In this document: positions 53,402-62,691 of the stretch, in pieces
Layout: each line of letters opens with the position of its first letter
How positions within the stretch are numbered: position 1 is the stretch's first letter
Assembly: GCF_046195335.1 (NCBI RefSeq)
Contig: NZ_CP176093.1
Direction: 5' to 3' (one strand)
DNA: 64,000 nt
Source of the DNA: Methanospirillum lacunae
GTDB taxonomy: Archaea; Halobacteriota; Methanomicrobia; Methanomicrobiales; Methanospirillaceae
Notes under the pieces: model-generated
Databases searched by the model: none
The model's input: the letters and a program-made list of their open reading frames with translations, nothing else
Told to the model about the DNA's origin: nothing
Translations under genes and position numbers: made by a program

Positions 53402-54861
53402 TGGCAAACGAATCAGCAACTATTGTACAGCGACTCTGGAATTACTGTAATGTCCTCCGGGATGACGGGGTTTCGTATGGTGATTATGTAGAACAACTCA
53501 CCTACCTTGTCTTCCTGAAGATGGCAGATGAGCAGACACAACCTCCTTTCAACAAACCATCAACCATCCCTGTCGGGCTGGACTGGGAAAGTCTGGTCGA
53601 AAAAGATGGAGATGAACTCGAAGTTCACTATCGGCATATCCTCGAATCTCTAGGAAAAATGCAAGGTATGCTCGGGGTCATCTTCCGGAAATCCCAGAAT
53701 AGGATCAACGATCCTGCAAAACTCAAACGACTCATCTCTCTTATCCATGATGAAAACTGGATCAGCATGGATATCGATATTAAAGGGGATATTTACGAAG
53801 GTTTGCTCCAGAAGAATGCAGAAGATACCAAGTCCGGTGCCGGGCAGTACTTCACCCCGAGAGCCCTCATCAGGGCGATGGTTGAGGTCACCAATATCCA
53901 GCCAGGAATGACGATCTGCGACCCTGCCTGCGGAACCGGGGGTTTTCTCCTTGCAGCCCAGGAGTATCTCCTAAGGGAATTCAACCTCAACAAAGAGCAG
54001 ATGAAACAGCTCAAATCAGAAATATTCAGGGGATACGATATTGTAGATAATGTCGCCCGACTCTGTGCCATGAATCTGTTTCTTCACGGGATTGGAGGTG
54101 ATGAAAGTCCAATCACGGTCGCTGATGCCCTGGCTGCAGACCCGGGAGATCGATATGATATCGTCCTCACCAATCCTCCCTTTGGAAAGAAGAGTAGTAT
54201 CACCATCGTAAATGATGAAGGGAAGGCTGATAAAGAAGGGCTCACCATTGAACGGGGAGATTTCTGGGCAACCACCTCGAACAAACAGCTCAATTTCCTT
54301 CAGCATGTCAGGACGATTCTCACGATTAATGGAAAGTGTGCGATCGTTGTGCCTGATAACGTCCTCTTCGAAGGAGGAGCCGGGGAGATTGTGCGAAAAA
54401 AACTTCTCCATGAATGCGACCTTCATACGATTCTCCGGCTCCCTACCGGTATCTTTTATGCTCAAGGGGTTAAGGCAAACGTCCTCTTCTTTGAGAAGAA
54501 ACAGGCGTCAGAGACTCCCTGGACAGAAAAAGTCTGGTTCTATGACCTCCGGACCAATATGCACTTCACCCTGAAGACGAATCCTCTCAAGTATGCAGAT
54601 CTTGAGGATTTTATCAGATGTTATCACCCGGAAAAAAGGCATCACCGGGAAGAATCAGAACGGTTTAAATCGGTTACGTATGAGGAAATCCTGGGCCGGG
54701 ACAAGGTAAGCCTTGACATCTTCTGGCTCCGGGATGAGAGCCTGGAAGATGCGGATAATCTACCGGAGCCGGATATTATCGCAGCGGAGATTGTGGATAA
54801 CCTTGAAGCAGCATTGGAACAGTTCAGGGAAGTATTGGACGGGCTCGGAGAGAGTCAGTAA
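53401..54861 (+). CDS. hsdM: Type I DNA methyltransferase subunit (HsdM)
   Basis: This N6-adenine methyltransferase has a helical N-terminal domain (about 1-130), the SAM-binding motif DPACGTGG (174-181) and catalytic NPPF (258-261). The C-terminal region contacts HsdS. At 486 residues it is normal. It follows the HEPN gene with overlapping stop and start and closes the R-S-M locus. The three subunits are spread over 8.5 kb, which is unusual since hsdM and hsdS are normally adjacent. Confidence 0.93.
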   Translation: MANESATIVQRLWNYCNVLRDDGVSYGDYVEQLTYLVFLKMADEQTQPPFNKPSTIPVGLDWESLVEKDGDELEVHYRHILESLGKMQGMLGVIFRKSQNRINDPAKLKRLISLIHDENWISMDIDIKGDIYEGLLQKNAEDTKSGAGQYFTPRALIRAMVEVTNIQPGMTICDPACGTGGFLLAAQEYLLREFNLNKEQMKQLKSEIFRGYDIVDNVARLCAMNLFLHGIGGDESPITVADALAADPGDRYDIVLTNPPFGKKSSITIVNDEGKADKEGLTIERGDFWATTSNKQLNFLQHVRTILTINGKCAIVVPDNVLFEGGAGEIVRKKLLHECDLHTILRLPTGIFYAQGVKANVLFFEKKQASETPWTEKVWFYDLRTNMHFTLKTNPLKYADLEDFIRCYHPEKRHHREESERFKSVTYEEILGRDKVSLDIFWLRDESLEDADNLPEPDIIAAEIVDNLEAALEQFREVLDGLGESQ

Positions 54862-54983
54862 TCCAAATGTATGTCAATTTCCGAATGCATAAAACCGGCG
54901 GCACCTATTCGAGAAACTTGCTGAACTCTCCTCATTTCTTTGTTTTAACCAATCTCCCTTTTCACTCCCTTCCTTAACCCCTC

Positions 54984-55144
54984 GGTCCTGGGTTTTAGAA
55001 CATCCCCGGGATTTGAGACCAAGTATACATTCTGCTCATTCTTTGTCCCGTTTTTTCCAAATGTTTCCCAGGGACCGTACTGGGTCACGTCCTCATGAAA
55101 TAACATGATCTTCCCGGGATCATCCCGTTTTCCATAATTCCAGT
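54984..55144 (-). pseudogene. Fragment of the exported-protein gene found at 62692
   Basis: The stretch encodes WNYGK, then LFHEDVTQYGPWETFGKNG, KNEQNVY and SNPGD, nearly the same as residues 67-112 of the product of the gene at 62692, and the DNA aligns closely with 63375-63536. Neither a signal peptide nor the C-terminal domain accompanies it, so it is a partial duplicate. It sits right beside the stop codon of the glycosidase gene at 55232. Confidence 0.7.
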
Positions 55145-55231
55145 AAAAAATACGATCCATGGTGCATAGTTTTGATCTAGAGAGGGTGAGTTCGGCTTGG
55201 GAGAATGATAACGGGGAGGTGATTACCGAAC

Positions 55232-57106
55232 TCACTCCCACGATTCAGGAATTTCACCTTCAACCTGATTTTCATCTGTTGACGCAAACATCTTCTGAAG
55301 TCTTACTACTCCGAAATATTGATGTTGCGGCCAGGTGAGGGCATACACAACCTTCCATTGCTGATACCCGTTCTTTTTAAGAGTAATGGTATGTCTCCCC
55401 GAGGGCACCAGGTATGGTATCGCCGAGGTGATCGTACGCCCTATCTTATCCCGGTCATCGAGCCAGATATCTGCCCCTCCTGGGAGAGAACCGATTGAGA
55501 TATAACTCTTTTTCCCAATCGTTGGCGGGATGGTGTAGGTATATGTACATGACCTGACCTGCGTACCATCTGATATCGTCAGTGTGATAGGATATGTTCC
55601 GGAATTCTGGTAATGATGGGTAATATTCTGTCGGTAATACTCAGGTTTCTGATCCCCGTCTACATCCCAACTCCATGAGATAATTCCCGGACCAGTACTC
55701 GTATCTGTGCATACCACGGTCATGTTACTTTCGCTGATATCGGCACTAAAATTCGCAGAGAGAACGAGTGATGATGGTCCAATAAAATAGGATTCGGACA
55801 CGGCATCCGGATACAACTCATTCATCATATGGGTATGATCTGATGCAGAATACATGGAACCTGGCTGGGTTGTGCTTTTGCCATGATTCTCCCAATTAGC
55901 ATCAGGAAACATGAAATTTTTTGTCACAAGTTGCTGATTTACATTATTTTCCCCTTTAACCACGTTAAACCAGATAATTCCTTTGACATTCGGATATTTT
56001 TTCAGGTTATTCTCATTATACAGGTATTTGACCTGGTTATTTTTCAGAGATAACTCGTCTGCAGGTATTCCATCCCCATCGGCACTCGTCTCCATGAAGA
56101 TCATCGGGTGTTTGCGGTCTCTGGCATAATAGTTATAGAAATCAGAGAGATCATCCAGGGTTTTTGGTCCATCATTCCAGGGATACCATGTCATTCCAAC
56201 CCAGTCAACGTAATCCTCACTCAACTGGTTTCCTGAATCATCCGTCCCGGGCCAGTAATAGATTCTATCACCTTTCGTCCTGGCAACATTGCCTGCCCAT
56301 ACCATCTGCACCGATGGATTGGCATTAGCATGCACTATCTGATAAGCATCCCTGAACATCTGTCTCCAGGCCCGTTTGTTTGCGTTGTCAGTAAGGTCAT
56401 TTTTCCCTGGATTTACAATATCCTGGGTATTATACTCAAGTCCGAAGCATATGAGGACAGTGGCGGGTTTCCCCTGAGAATCTGCGTATTTTTGACTGAG
56501 TGCATCACATCTTTGGGCAATCTCTTTTATTATGCTATTACCATCCATATTATGGCTGTTTTTCGCTGAAATATCCAGGACTCCGTTTTTTTGCAGAGCC
56601 CAGGGGTAGAGGACAAGTACAGGAATGCCGCCTTGTTGCAGAACTTTTTCAGCCCAGACATCAGGGGGAGGGGACTCGGTATACTTAATTTTGCCATAAT
56701 CGTTATCAGGGTAATAATACAGGTTAAAATATCGGGAAAAGAGTAACTGCTTCTTTCCTGCTCCATTCTTTATTGATTCAATCCCGGATCTGAAGGAATC
56801 GATTCCGGTGTCTATACTTTTCAGCATTTCGGAGTAATTATCAGATTTAATCTCTCCATATTGCTGAGGATGGTCAAGGATTTGGGTTTCATAGGGATTA
56901 TCGCTTGCACTCTTGTAGTAATTGAGGCACATGTTATTGTTTGCCCCCTGGTTTCCTCCCAGATATGCCCCTATATAACATCCAATCTCATCCAGTAATC
57001 CTTCTTTCACTGTCGGTATATGATATCCGGCTCCAGAAACATCCTGAAATAAGATCGCGACGCCAAAGAGAAGTATGATTATCAGAAATTTATGTGACAT
57101 GACCAT
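55232..57106 (-). CDS. Secreted GH26-like glycoside hydrolase with PKD and PEGA domains
   Basis: A signal peptide (1-25) is followed by a barrel region (about 30-420) with features of clan GH-A beta-mannanase-like enzymes: the candidate acid/base Glu224 in FGLEYN, the candidate nucleophile Glu339 in IFMETSA, and the aromatic motif VGMTWYPWND between them. Next come a PKD domain (about 450-530; WSWDVDGDQKPEY) and a PEGA domain (about 540-605; GGADIWLDD, PSGRHTITLKKNGY). It probably acts on an extracellular or own-sheath polysaccharide; family assignment is from memory. Confidence 0.75.
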   Translation of the reverse strand: MVMSHKFLIIILLFGVAILFQDVSGAGYHIPTVKEGLLDEIGCYIGAYLGGNQGANNNMCLNYYKSASDNPYETQILDHPQQYGEIKSDNYSEMLKSIDTGIDSFRSGIESIKNGAGKKQLLFSRYFNLYYYPDNDYGKIKYTESPPPDVWAEKVLQQGGIPVLVLYPWALQKNGVLDISAKNSHNMDGNSIIKEIAQRCDALSQKYADSQGKPATVLICFGLEYNTQDIVNPGKNDLTDNANKRAWRQMFRDAYQIVHANANPSVQMVWAGNVARTKGDRIYYWPGTDDSGNQLSEDYVDWVGMTWYPWNDGPKTLDDLSDFYNYYARDRKHPMIFMETSADGDGIPADELSLKNNQVKYLYNENNLKKYPNVKGIIWFNVVKGENNVNQQLVTKNFMFPDANWENHGKSTTQPGSMYSASDHTHMMNELYPDAVSESYFIGPSSLVLSANFSADISESNMTVVCTDTSTGPGIISWSWDVDGDQKPEYYRQNITHHYQNSGTYPITLTISDGTQVRSCTYTYTIPPTIGKKSYISIGSLPGGADIWLDDRDKIGRTITSAIPYLVPSGRHTITLKKNGYQQWKVVYALTWPQHQYFGVVRLQKMFASTDENQVEGEIPESWE

Positions 57107-57442
57107 CCCGGTTCCCTTTTTTAGAACGGTAATTGAAGATGCGATACTTCTCCATATAAAATGACCGTTTTTTCAGAGACAATAATAATCGCCCTGTTCG
57201 GATAATTCGTACAATTTTTCCCTGATAAACAAATATCAGTGGGATATGTCATTAATTCTCTTAATATCTATTTTACGCAGGTCCATGTAATTTTACGGCT
57301 TTTTGCAGTGGTCTGGGTTTTGAGATTCAATGACACAGACAATGGTCAGGTATTGGGTTTTTCAACTGTTGTTCGGTGAGATGATTCTCTCCCGAATGCG
57401 GTGCCCCAAATAACCGATTTATTATTCAATGAATGAACCCTG
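57107..57442. other. Intergenic region, nothing evident
   Basis: The stretch between the glycosidase gene start and the remnant toxin gene should hold the glycosidase promoter. I see AT-rich DNA (near 57225-57275) but no gene, convincing repeat or RNA. Confidence 0.35.
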
Positions 57443-57755
57443 TTAACCTATCTTTATACCAGGAAGGTGAATTACCATAAGAATAATTGATATTACCCAA
57501 CTGGTGTCGATGAATAGGAAAATTCCTAAATGAGATGATTTGAGACGAATTACTAATCTGGGAGCCAAGTTCTGGATCTATTTTGACTTCCTGGTTGAGT
57601 ATCTCACCGATTATTTTAAATTGCCGTTCAACAGCGGATTGTAACAGGACATCACTTGTATACTGATCAAACGCTTTTCCTGATATAAACGAAAAGATCC
57701 TCTCACCTGCTTCAATACTATCAAAGATCAAATTCTGGGTGTTATGCCCGGGCAT
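57443..57755 (-). pseudogene. Frameshifted HEPN (DUF86) toxin gene
   Basis: The first 85 codons read as a DUF86 HEPN protein (NLIFDSIEAGERIFSFISG, QSAVERQFKIIGEIL, ISFRNFPIH). Right after RNFPIH, in the active-site motif, the frame turns into unrelated residues. The other frame gives the expected tail IDTSWVISIILMVIHLPGI and a stop at 57443. A frameshift at the catalytic motif would inactivate the toxin. Its start overlaps the end of the nucleotidyltransferase frame. Confidence 0.7.
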
Positions 57756-58049
57756 AGATCAACTCCTTAAATGCCTGCATTGACCTCCGAAAGTATGGAT
57801 TTCTGATTGCCGATGGTTCAATGACATCAACCGGTATATGGAGCAGTTTTTCCATATCTTCAATAAAGCTGAAGAACTGTTTTGCATGATCACCTTCATC
57901 TTATCGAATTCTACCAGGAAATCAAGGTCGCTTTTTGTAGGGTTGAACAGGTCTCCTGTTACAGAGCCAAACAGGGTAAGTGAGATGATATTACGTTTTA
58001 AACAAATATCATCAATTTTATCACGATTGTTTAAGATGAGGGTTTTCAT
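57742..58049 (-). pseudogene. Frameshifted minimal nucleotidyltransferase gene
   Basis: The N-terminal half is intact with GSVTGDLFNPTKSDLDFLVEF (GSx11DxD spacing, as in the DPxKSDLDFLVEF group). After FDKMKV the family-like continuation is in another frame: DHAKQFFSFIEDMEKLLHI, VDVIEPSAIRNPYFRRS, and an end at 57742. Both members of this antitoxin-toxin pair are therefore broken, each by a single shift. Confidence 0.7.
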
Positions 58050-58317
58050 TGGTATTCCTCGTGATTTTTATGTTTATGTTCGCTGGCATATTCAGTAGTA
58101 TGGGAATTTAGATCCTGATAACAGGTATATGGAATGAAGCAATTTAATAACCGGTATATCCGGAAACAGTTTCAGTCATACCCATTCTAATGTCGGCAGA
58201 TACTCAACTTGATCTTTCCTCGTTCAATTGATGATCCACACAGTATTCCTTTGTGTAAAAAAGTATAATCACATATAAGTTCATTTGAAACATAACGGGA
58301 ACAGACCGGTGTCATCA

Positions 58318-61300
58318 ATGGGTTATCAAACTTCCATCATGCAGAAGATTCTCCCACTCCCTATTCACCTGGCAAATCTTATTGAGATTTTATTCATCTT
58401 TATCATGCTTGGTGCCCTTTATCTCATCAGCACCATTAATTATCTTCTCTTCCACACAATCGTAGAAGGTGCGGGTCTCGCCGTTGTTTTATCAATCTTT
58501 ATCATCGTCTGGAATACCAGAAGACAGATATCAGGGGCTTTTTTCTTAATTATTGGTATATCATTCATTTTCTTCGGTAGTTTCGATCTCCTCCATACAA
58601 TAGCATACAAAGGGATGAATATCATCCCAGGGAATGGTGCTGATATACCCACACAACTCTGGATCGCAGCACGTTACTTTCAGAGTATCACCTTCCTTGT
58701 CGCAACTCTGTTTATCGGGAGATCTATTACTAGGGATCGAAAATATGATGCTAGTATAATTATTGCGGTATGTGCCATTGCATCTGCCTTCCTCTATGCC
58801 AGTATTTTTTCCTGGCATACATTTCCATCCTGTTACATTGATGGTATTGGGCTGACACCGTTCAAAATTGTAAGCGAGTTCATCATCTCGTTTATCCTTA
58901 TTCTTACGATTATTATTCTGTTCCTGAGACGGGAGCACTTCGATCCAGTCGTCTTGAAACTTCTCATTTTAGCGCAGACATTTCTCATTCTCGGAGAACT
59001 GGCTTTCACCTCTTATGTGAGTGTGTACGGGTTCATGAACCTGCTTGGTCACTTCTTTCGATTCATCTCTGTCTATCTGTTTTGCCGGGTATTTATTGTC
59101 ATCAGCCTGACCCGGCCATATAACCTGATATTTCATGAATTGAAAGAAAAAGAGAATGCCTTGCAGGAGAGTATAGAAGAATTCAGGGCCGTTTTTGACC
59201 AGACGTATCATCTGATGGGAGTACTTGATTCTCAGGGAATCCTCAGGGAAATGAACGCGATAGCGGTAAAATACCTCCTTGATGAAAACCTCGACCCGGG
59301 ATCTGTTCTGGGGAAACCTTTCTGGAACACCCCATGGTGGGTCCACGATCCTGTTCAACAGGATCAATTAAAATGTGCAATCAGACGTGTAGCATCTGGG
59401 GAAGTAGTGCGTTTCGAAGCGACCCATCCCTCAGGTAAGGATTTTATAAATATTGATTTCTCGTTAAAACCAGTGAGAGATAGGAATGACACCGTATTTC
59501 TTCTCATCGCAGAAGGTTGGGATATTACTGAACGTAAACAGGCTGAGAAATCGTTAAAGGAACTTGACTTTGTCATCAGGCACAGTCCTGCCATTGTCTT
59601 TGTCTGGAAAGCAGAAGAGGGATGGCCGGTGCAATATGTATCTGAAAACATCGGTCAGCTTGGGTATACTGTAGAAAATTTCCTTTCTGGCAATATTGTT
59701 TTTTCAAATATTATTCACCCTGATGACATTGGCCGCGTTTTTGCTGAAGTAACTCGATATAGTTCAGAAGAGGGACGGGAAGAATTCAACCAGGAATATC
59801 GTATCATAAAATCTGACCAGACAATATGTTGGATTGATGATAGAACCTGGATAAGGCGAGATAATGCCGGTCAGATCACACACTACCAGGGGATTATTTT
59901 TGACATCACTGAACGAAAGCAGGCTGATGAGGCTGTTCAGGTTGCAGTACAATTAAACCAGTTGATTGATACCATGTCTGCAAGCGAGAGCATGAGTTAC
60001 ACGCTCGATGAAGCAGAACGGCTTACAAACAGTACAATCGGGTTCTTTCATCTAATAAATCCTGATGAACAAACGATCCAGTTGGTTACATGGTCGACAA
60101 AAACCCGTAAACATTGTTTTATTCCCAAGGAACCCATTCGGCACTATCCAGTGGAGAAAGCAGGTGTCTGGGTAGACTGTCTCCGTGAACGAAAACCTAT
60201 CATTCACAATGATTACGCAAACATGCCACATAAAAAAGGGCTGCCTGAAGGTCATGCTCCAGTCCTTCGTGAACTCGTCGTCCCCATACTCGACGCAGAC
60301 AAGATTGTTGCAATAATGGGTGTGGGAAATAAAGCAACGGATTATCATGAGAAAGATATCGCCGTGCTCACCCTGCTTGCTAAAAACGCGTGGATCCTTA
60401 TCCAGCGTAAGCATGTGGAAGAAGCTCTCAAAGAAAGCGAAGAGCGGTTTCGAACAATGAGTGAGAGCTCATTGACCGGGGTATATATTTTCATGGATGG
60501 TCTCGTGAAATATGCGAATCCTACCTTTGCAAAGATTCTGGGGTATACTCCTGAAGAACTGATCGGAATGGATCCCCTGGATTCCGTCCACCCTGATGAT
60601 CGTGATATGGTTCGGGGTAGGATGATGGCCCGAGTTGACCATAAGGAAACGATCAGTGTCTATGAATGCCGTCTGATCACCAAAGACCAAAGGACTATCC
60701 TCGTCAGTATCATGGGGACATTGATACCGTACCAGGGTCAACAGGCTCTTTCTGGAAACCTGATGGATATCACAGAACGTAAATCAGCCGAGGAAGCCCT
60801 GCGGGAGAGTGAAATCAGGTTTAGGGAACTTTTCAACTCCATGAGCAGTGGTGTTGTGGTCTACCGGGCAGTGGATGACGGTGCAAATTTTGTAATTGTT
60901 GACGCAAATCCCGCTGCTGAAGCAATTGAAAAAATTTCAAAGCAGGATATGATAGGGAAAAATGTCAGCGAGGTATTTCCTGGTATCTTTGAGTTTGGAA
61001 TTATGGAAGTGTTCCACAGAGTCTGGCACACAGGAATACCCGAACACCATCCCCTCTCCTTTTATCAGGATAATCGTGTTTCCAGTTGGCGGGAGAATTA
61101 TATTTACATGCTTCCTTCAGGGGAAGTCGTTGCCATATATGATGATGTAACCGCCCGCAAGCGGGCAGAAGATGCACTTATTGAGAGCGAGCAGAAGTTC
61201 CGTGATATCTTCAACAATACTTCAGATGCGATACATATTCATGAAATCAAGGAAGATGGGACACTAGGACGATTCACTGAGATTAACGACGTCACCTCAA

Positions 61301-62223
61301 GGATATTAGGATATACCAGGGATGAATTGCTCGCAATGGCACCGTCTGATATCACAACAGATTACCATTCTCCACCCCTTGAAAAAATCAATGAAACACA
61401 ACAAACCACCGGAACTGCAAGGTTTGAGACTGAATACCGGAGAAAAGATGGTTCAATCGTACCGGTTGAAGTCAACACCCATGTTGTTACCATTCAGGGA
61501 ACCAAAGTCATGCTCGGAGTTGTCCGGGACATCACAGAGCGGAAATTTGCAGAAAAGGCCTTACAACAGGCTAATAAAAAACTAAATCTGCTCTCCAGTA
61601 TCACCAGACATGACATCAATAACCAGATTCAGGTCCTGCTATTTCTTTTGGAGTTCGCTAAAGATGCTATTAATGATTCAACCAAACAATTGGAAGTAAT
61701 TGAGAAAGAGAAAGGTATCGTTGATAATATCTATAATCAGATCAGTTTTACAAAAGATTATGAAGATTTAGGTGTAGTGGCTCCAAACTGGCAAAAGGTC
61801 GCTCCTATCATAAAAAATTGTTCCATACTGCTTCACCATGAAACTGTTCAGATATTTTTCGAAGAATCACATCTGGAGATATTCGCAGATCCACTGCTCC
61901 AGAAGGTGTTTTATAATCTTTTTGATAATGCAATGCGATACGGAGGTGAAAAAATGACATCAATCCGTGTTTCAAGCCATGAAGAGAATGATTCCCTGAT
62001 CATTGTGGTAGAAGATGATGGGGAGGGGGTCAGTATAGAGGATAAGGAAAAATTATTCTCAAAAGGATTTGGAAAACATACTGGTCTCGGTCTTTTTCTC
62101 TCCCGCGAAATTCTCTCTATTACCGGAATTACTATCATTGAAAATGGGGTGCCAGGAGTAGGAGCACGGTTTGATATCCTTGTACCTCATGGAGAATACC
62201 GCTATTGTAGCAACGATGGATGA
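58318..62223 (+). CDS. MASE3-PAS-GAF multi-sensor histidine kinase
   Basis: The membrane part (about residues 15-260) is a MASE3 sensor (FGSFDLLHTIAYKGM, WIAARYFQSITFL). It is followed by PAS domains (about 275-400 and 410-525), a GAF domain (about 535-690; GFFHLINPDEQTIQLVTW, REL then VPILDADKIVAIMGVGN) and three more PAS domains. The kinase core has His in LLSSITRHDINNQIQV, an H-box typical of methanogen kinases, and a HATPase with NLFDNAMRYG and GKHTGLGLFLS. It is monocistronic with no receiver gene beside it. I prefer the ATG that opens MGYQTS; a TTG 33 bases earlier is possible. Confidence 0.88.
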   Translation: MGYQTSIMQKILPLPIHLANLIEILFIFIMLGALYLISTINYLLFHTIVEGAGLAVVLSIFIIVWNTRRQISGAFFLIIGISFIFFGSFDLLHTIAYKGMNIIPGNGADIPTQLWIAARYFQSITFLVATLFIGRSITRDRKYDASIIIAVCAIASAFLYASIFSWHTFPSCYIDGIGLTPFKIVSEFIISFILILTIIILFLRREHFDPVVLKLLILAQTFLILGELAFTSYVSVYGFMNLLGHFFRFISVYLFCRVFIVISLTRPYNLIFHELKEKENALQESIEEFRAVFDQTYHLMGVLDSQGILREMNAIAVKYLLDENLDPGSVLGKPFWNTPWWVHDPVQQDQLKCAIRRVASGEVVRFEATHPSGKDFINIDFSLKPVRDRNDTVFLLIAEGWDITERKQAEKSLKELDFVIRHSPAIVFVWKAEEGWPVQYVSENIGQLGYTVENFLSGNIVFSNIIHPDDIGRVFAEVTRYSSEEGREEFNQEYRIIKSDQTICWIDDRTWIRRDNAGQITHYQGIIFDITERKQADEAVQVAVQLNQLIDTMSASESMSYTLDEAERLTNSTIGFFHLINPDEQTIQLVTWSTKTRKHCFIPKEPIRHYPVEKAGVWVDCLRERKPIIHNDYANMPHKKGLPEGHAPVLRELVVPILDADKIVAIMGVGNKATDYHEKDIAVLTLLAKNAWILIQRKHVEEALKESEERFRTMSESSLTGVYIFMDGLVKYANPTFAKILGYTPEELIGMDPLDSVHPDDRDMVRGRMMARVDHKETISVYECRLITKDQRTILVSIMGTLIPYQGQQALSGNLMDITERKSAEEALRESEIRFRELFNSMSSGVVVYRAVDDGANFVIVDANPAAEAIEKISKQDMIGKNVSEVFPGIFEFGIMEVFHRVWHTGIPEHHPLSFYQDNRVSSWRENYIYMLPSGEVVAIYDDVTARKRAEDALIESEQKFRDIFNNTSDAIHIHEIKEDGTLGRFTEINDVTSRILGYTRDELLAMAPSDITTDYHSPPLEKINETQQTTGTARFETEYRRKDGSIVPVEVNTHVVTIQGTKVMLGVVRDITERKFAEKALQQANKKLNLLSSITRHDINNQIQVLLFLLEFAKDAINDSTKQLEVIEKEKGIVDNIYNQISFTKDYEDLGVVAPNWQKVAPIIKNCSILLHHETVQIFFEESHLEIFADPLLQKVFYNLFDNAMRYGGEKMTSIRVSSHEENDSLIIVVEDDGEGVSIEDKEKLFSKGFGKHTGLGLFLSREILSITGITIIENGVPGVGARFDILVPHGEYRYCSNDG

Positions 62224-62691
62224 AAATTTTCAAGGTTAGGCTATTACAGTCATATGATCGTAACAGGATCACATGTAATACGAATATCAAGGTCTCGTTT
62301 GATTGACATTATTTCGTTTACACTCATCTATCAATTCTTTATCTCCGAGGAATGGGCTAAATCCCTTATAGTCATCCCCCGGTTCATCGTTGTCTTCAGT
62401 CTGGTATACGGCATATCTCCTGCTTTGAAATGACCCTTCTTTCTGGTATCGTCACAAATCCAGAGATCATGGATTTGCTCATCCTGTAGGGTACGTGTTC
62501 TTTCACCTCCACGTGTATTCAGCAGGTTAACCGGATACCGGGAAAGATAAGAGGGATAGTGATATCAAAAGGGCATTATGAATCAGAGTCTTCCTGCTGA
62601 ATATTTCCAGTTATTCAGAAATGATTTCCTCCTGCTCTCTCGCGATTCTGATGATGGTATCATTGTGGTCGCATTCGCGACCAGATACCCT
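62224..62691. other. Intergenic region containing a gene remnant
   Basis: Between the kinase gene and the exported-protein gene, most of the space is occupied by minus-strand coding-like fragments described in the next entry. The plus-strand frame at 62578-62775 overlaps the exported-protein gene and I do not accept it. Confidence 0.35.
62287..62515 (-). pseudogene. Possible remnant of an unknown gene
   Basis: One minus-strand frame reads LQDEQIHDLWICDDTRKKG upstream, and another reads RYAVYQTEDNDEPGDDYKG then FSPFLGDKELIDECKRNN to a stop at 62287. Composition and polar pattern look like real protein, but the two parts need a frameshift to join and I recognise no family. It may be the tail of a decayed gene. 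Confidence 0.3.

Noticed and set aside
58561..58938. 125-codon antisense frame inside the MASE3 kinase gene
   Set aside because: Lies opposite the membrane domain of a clear gene, cysteine-rich by chance; no support.
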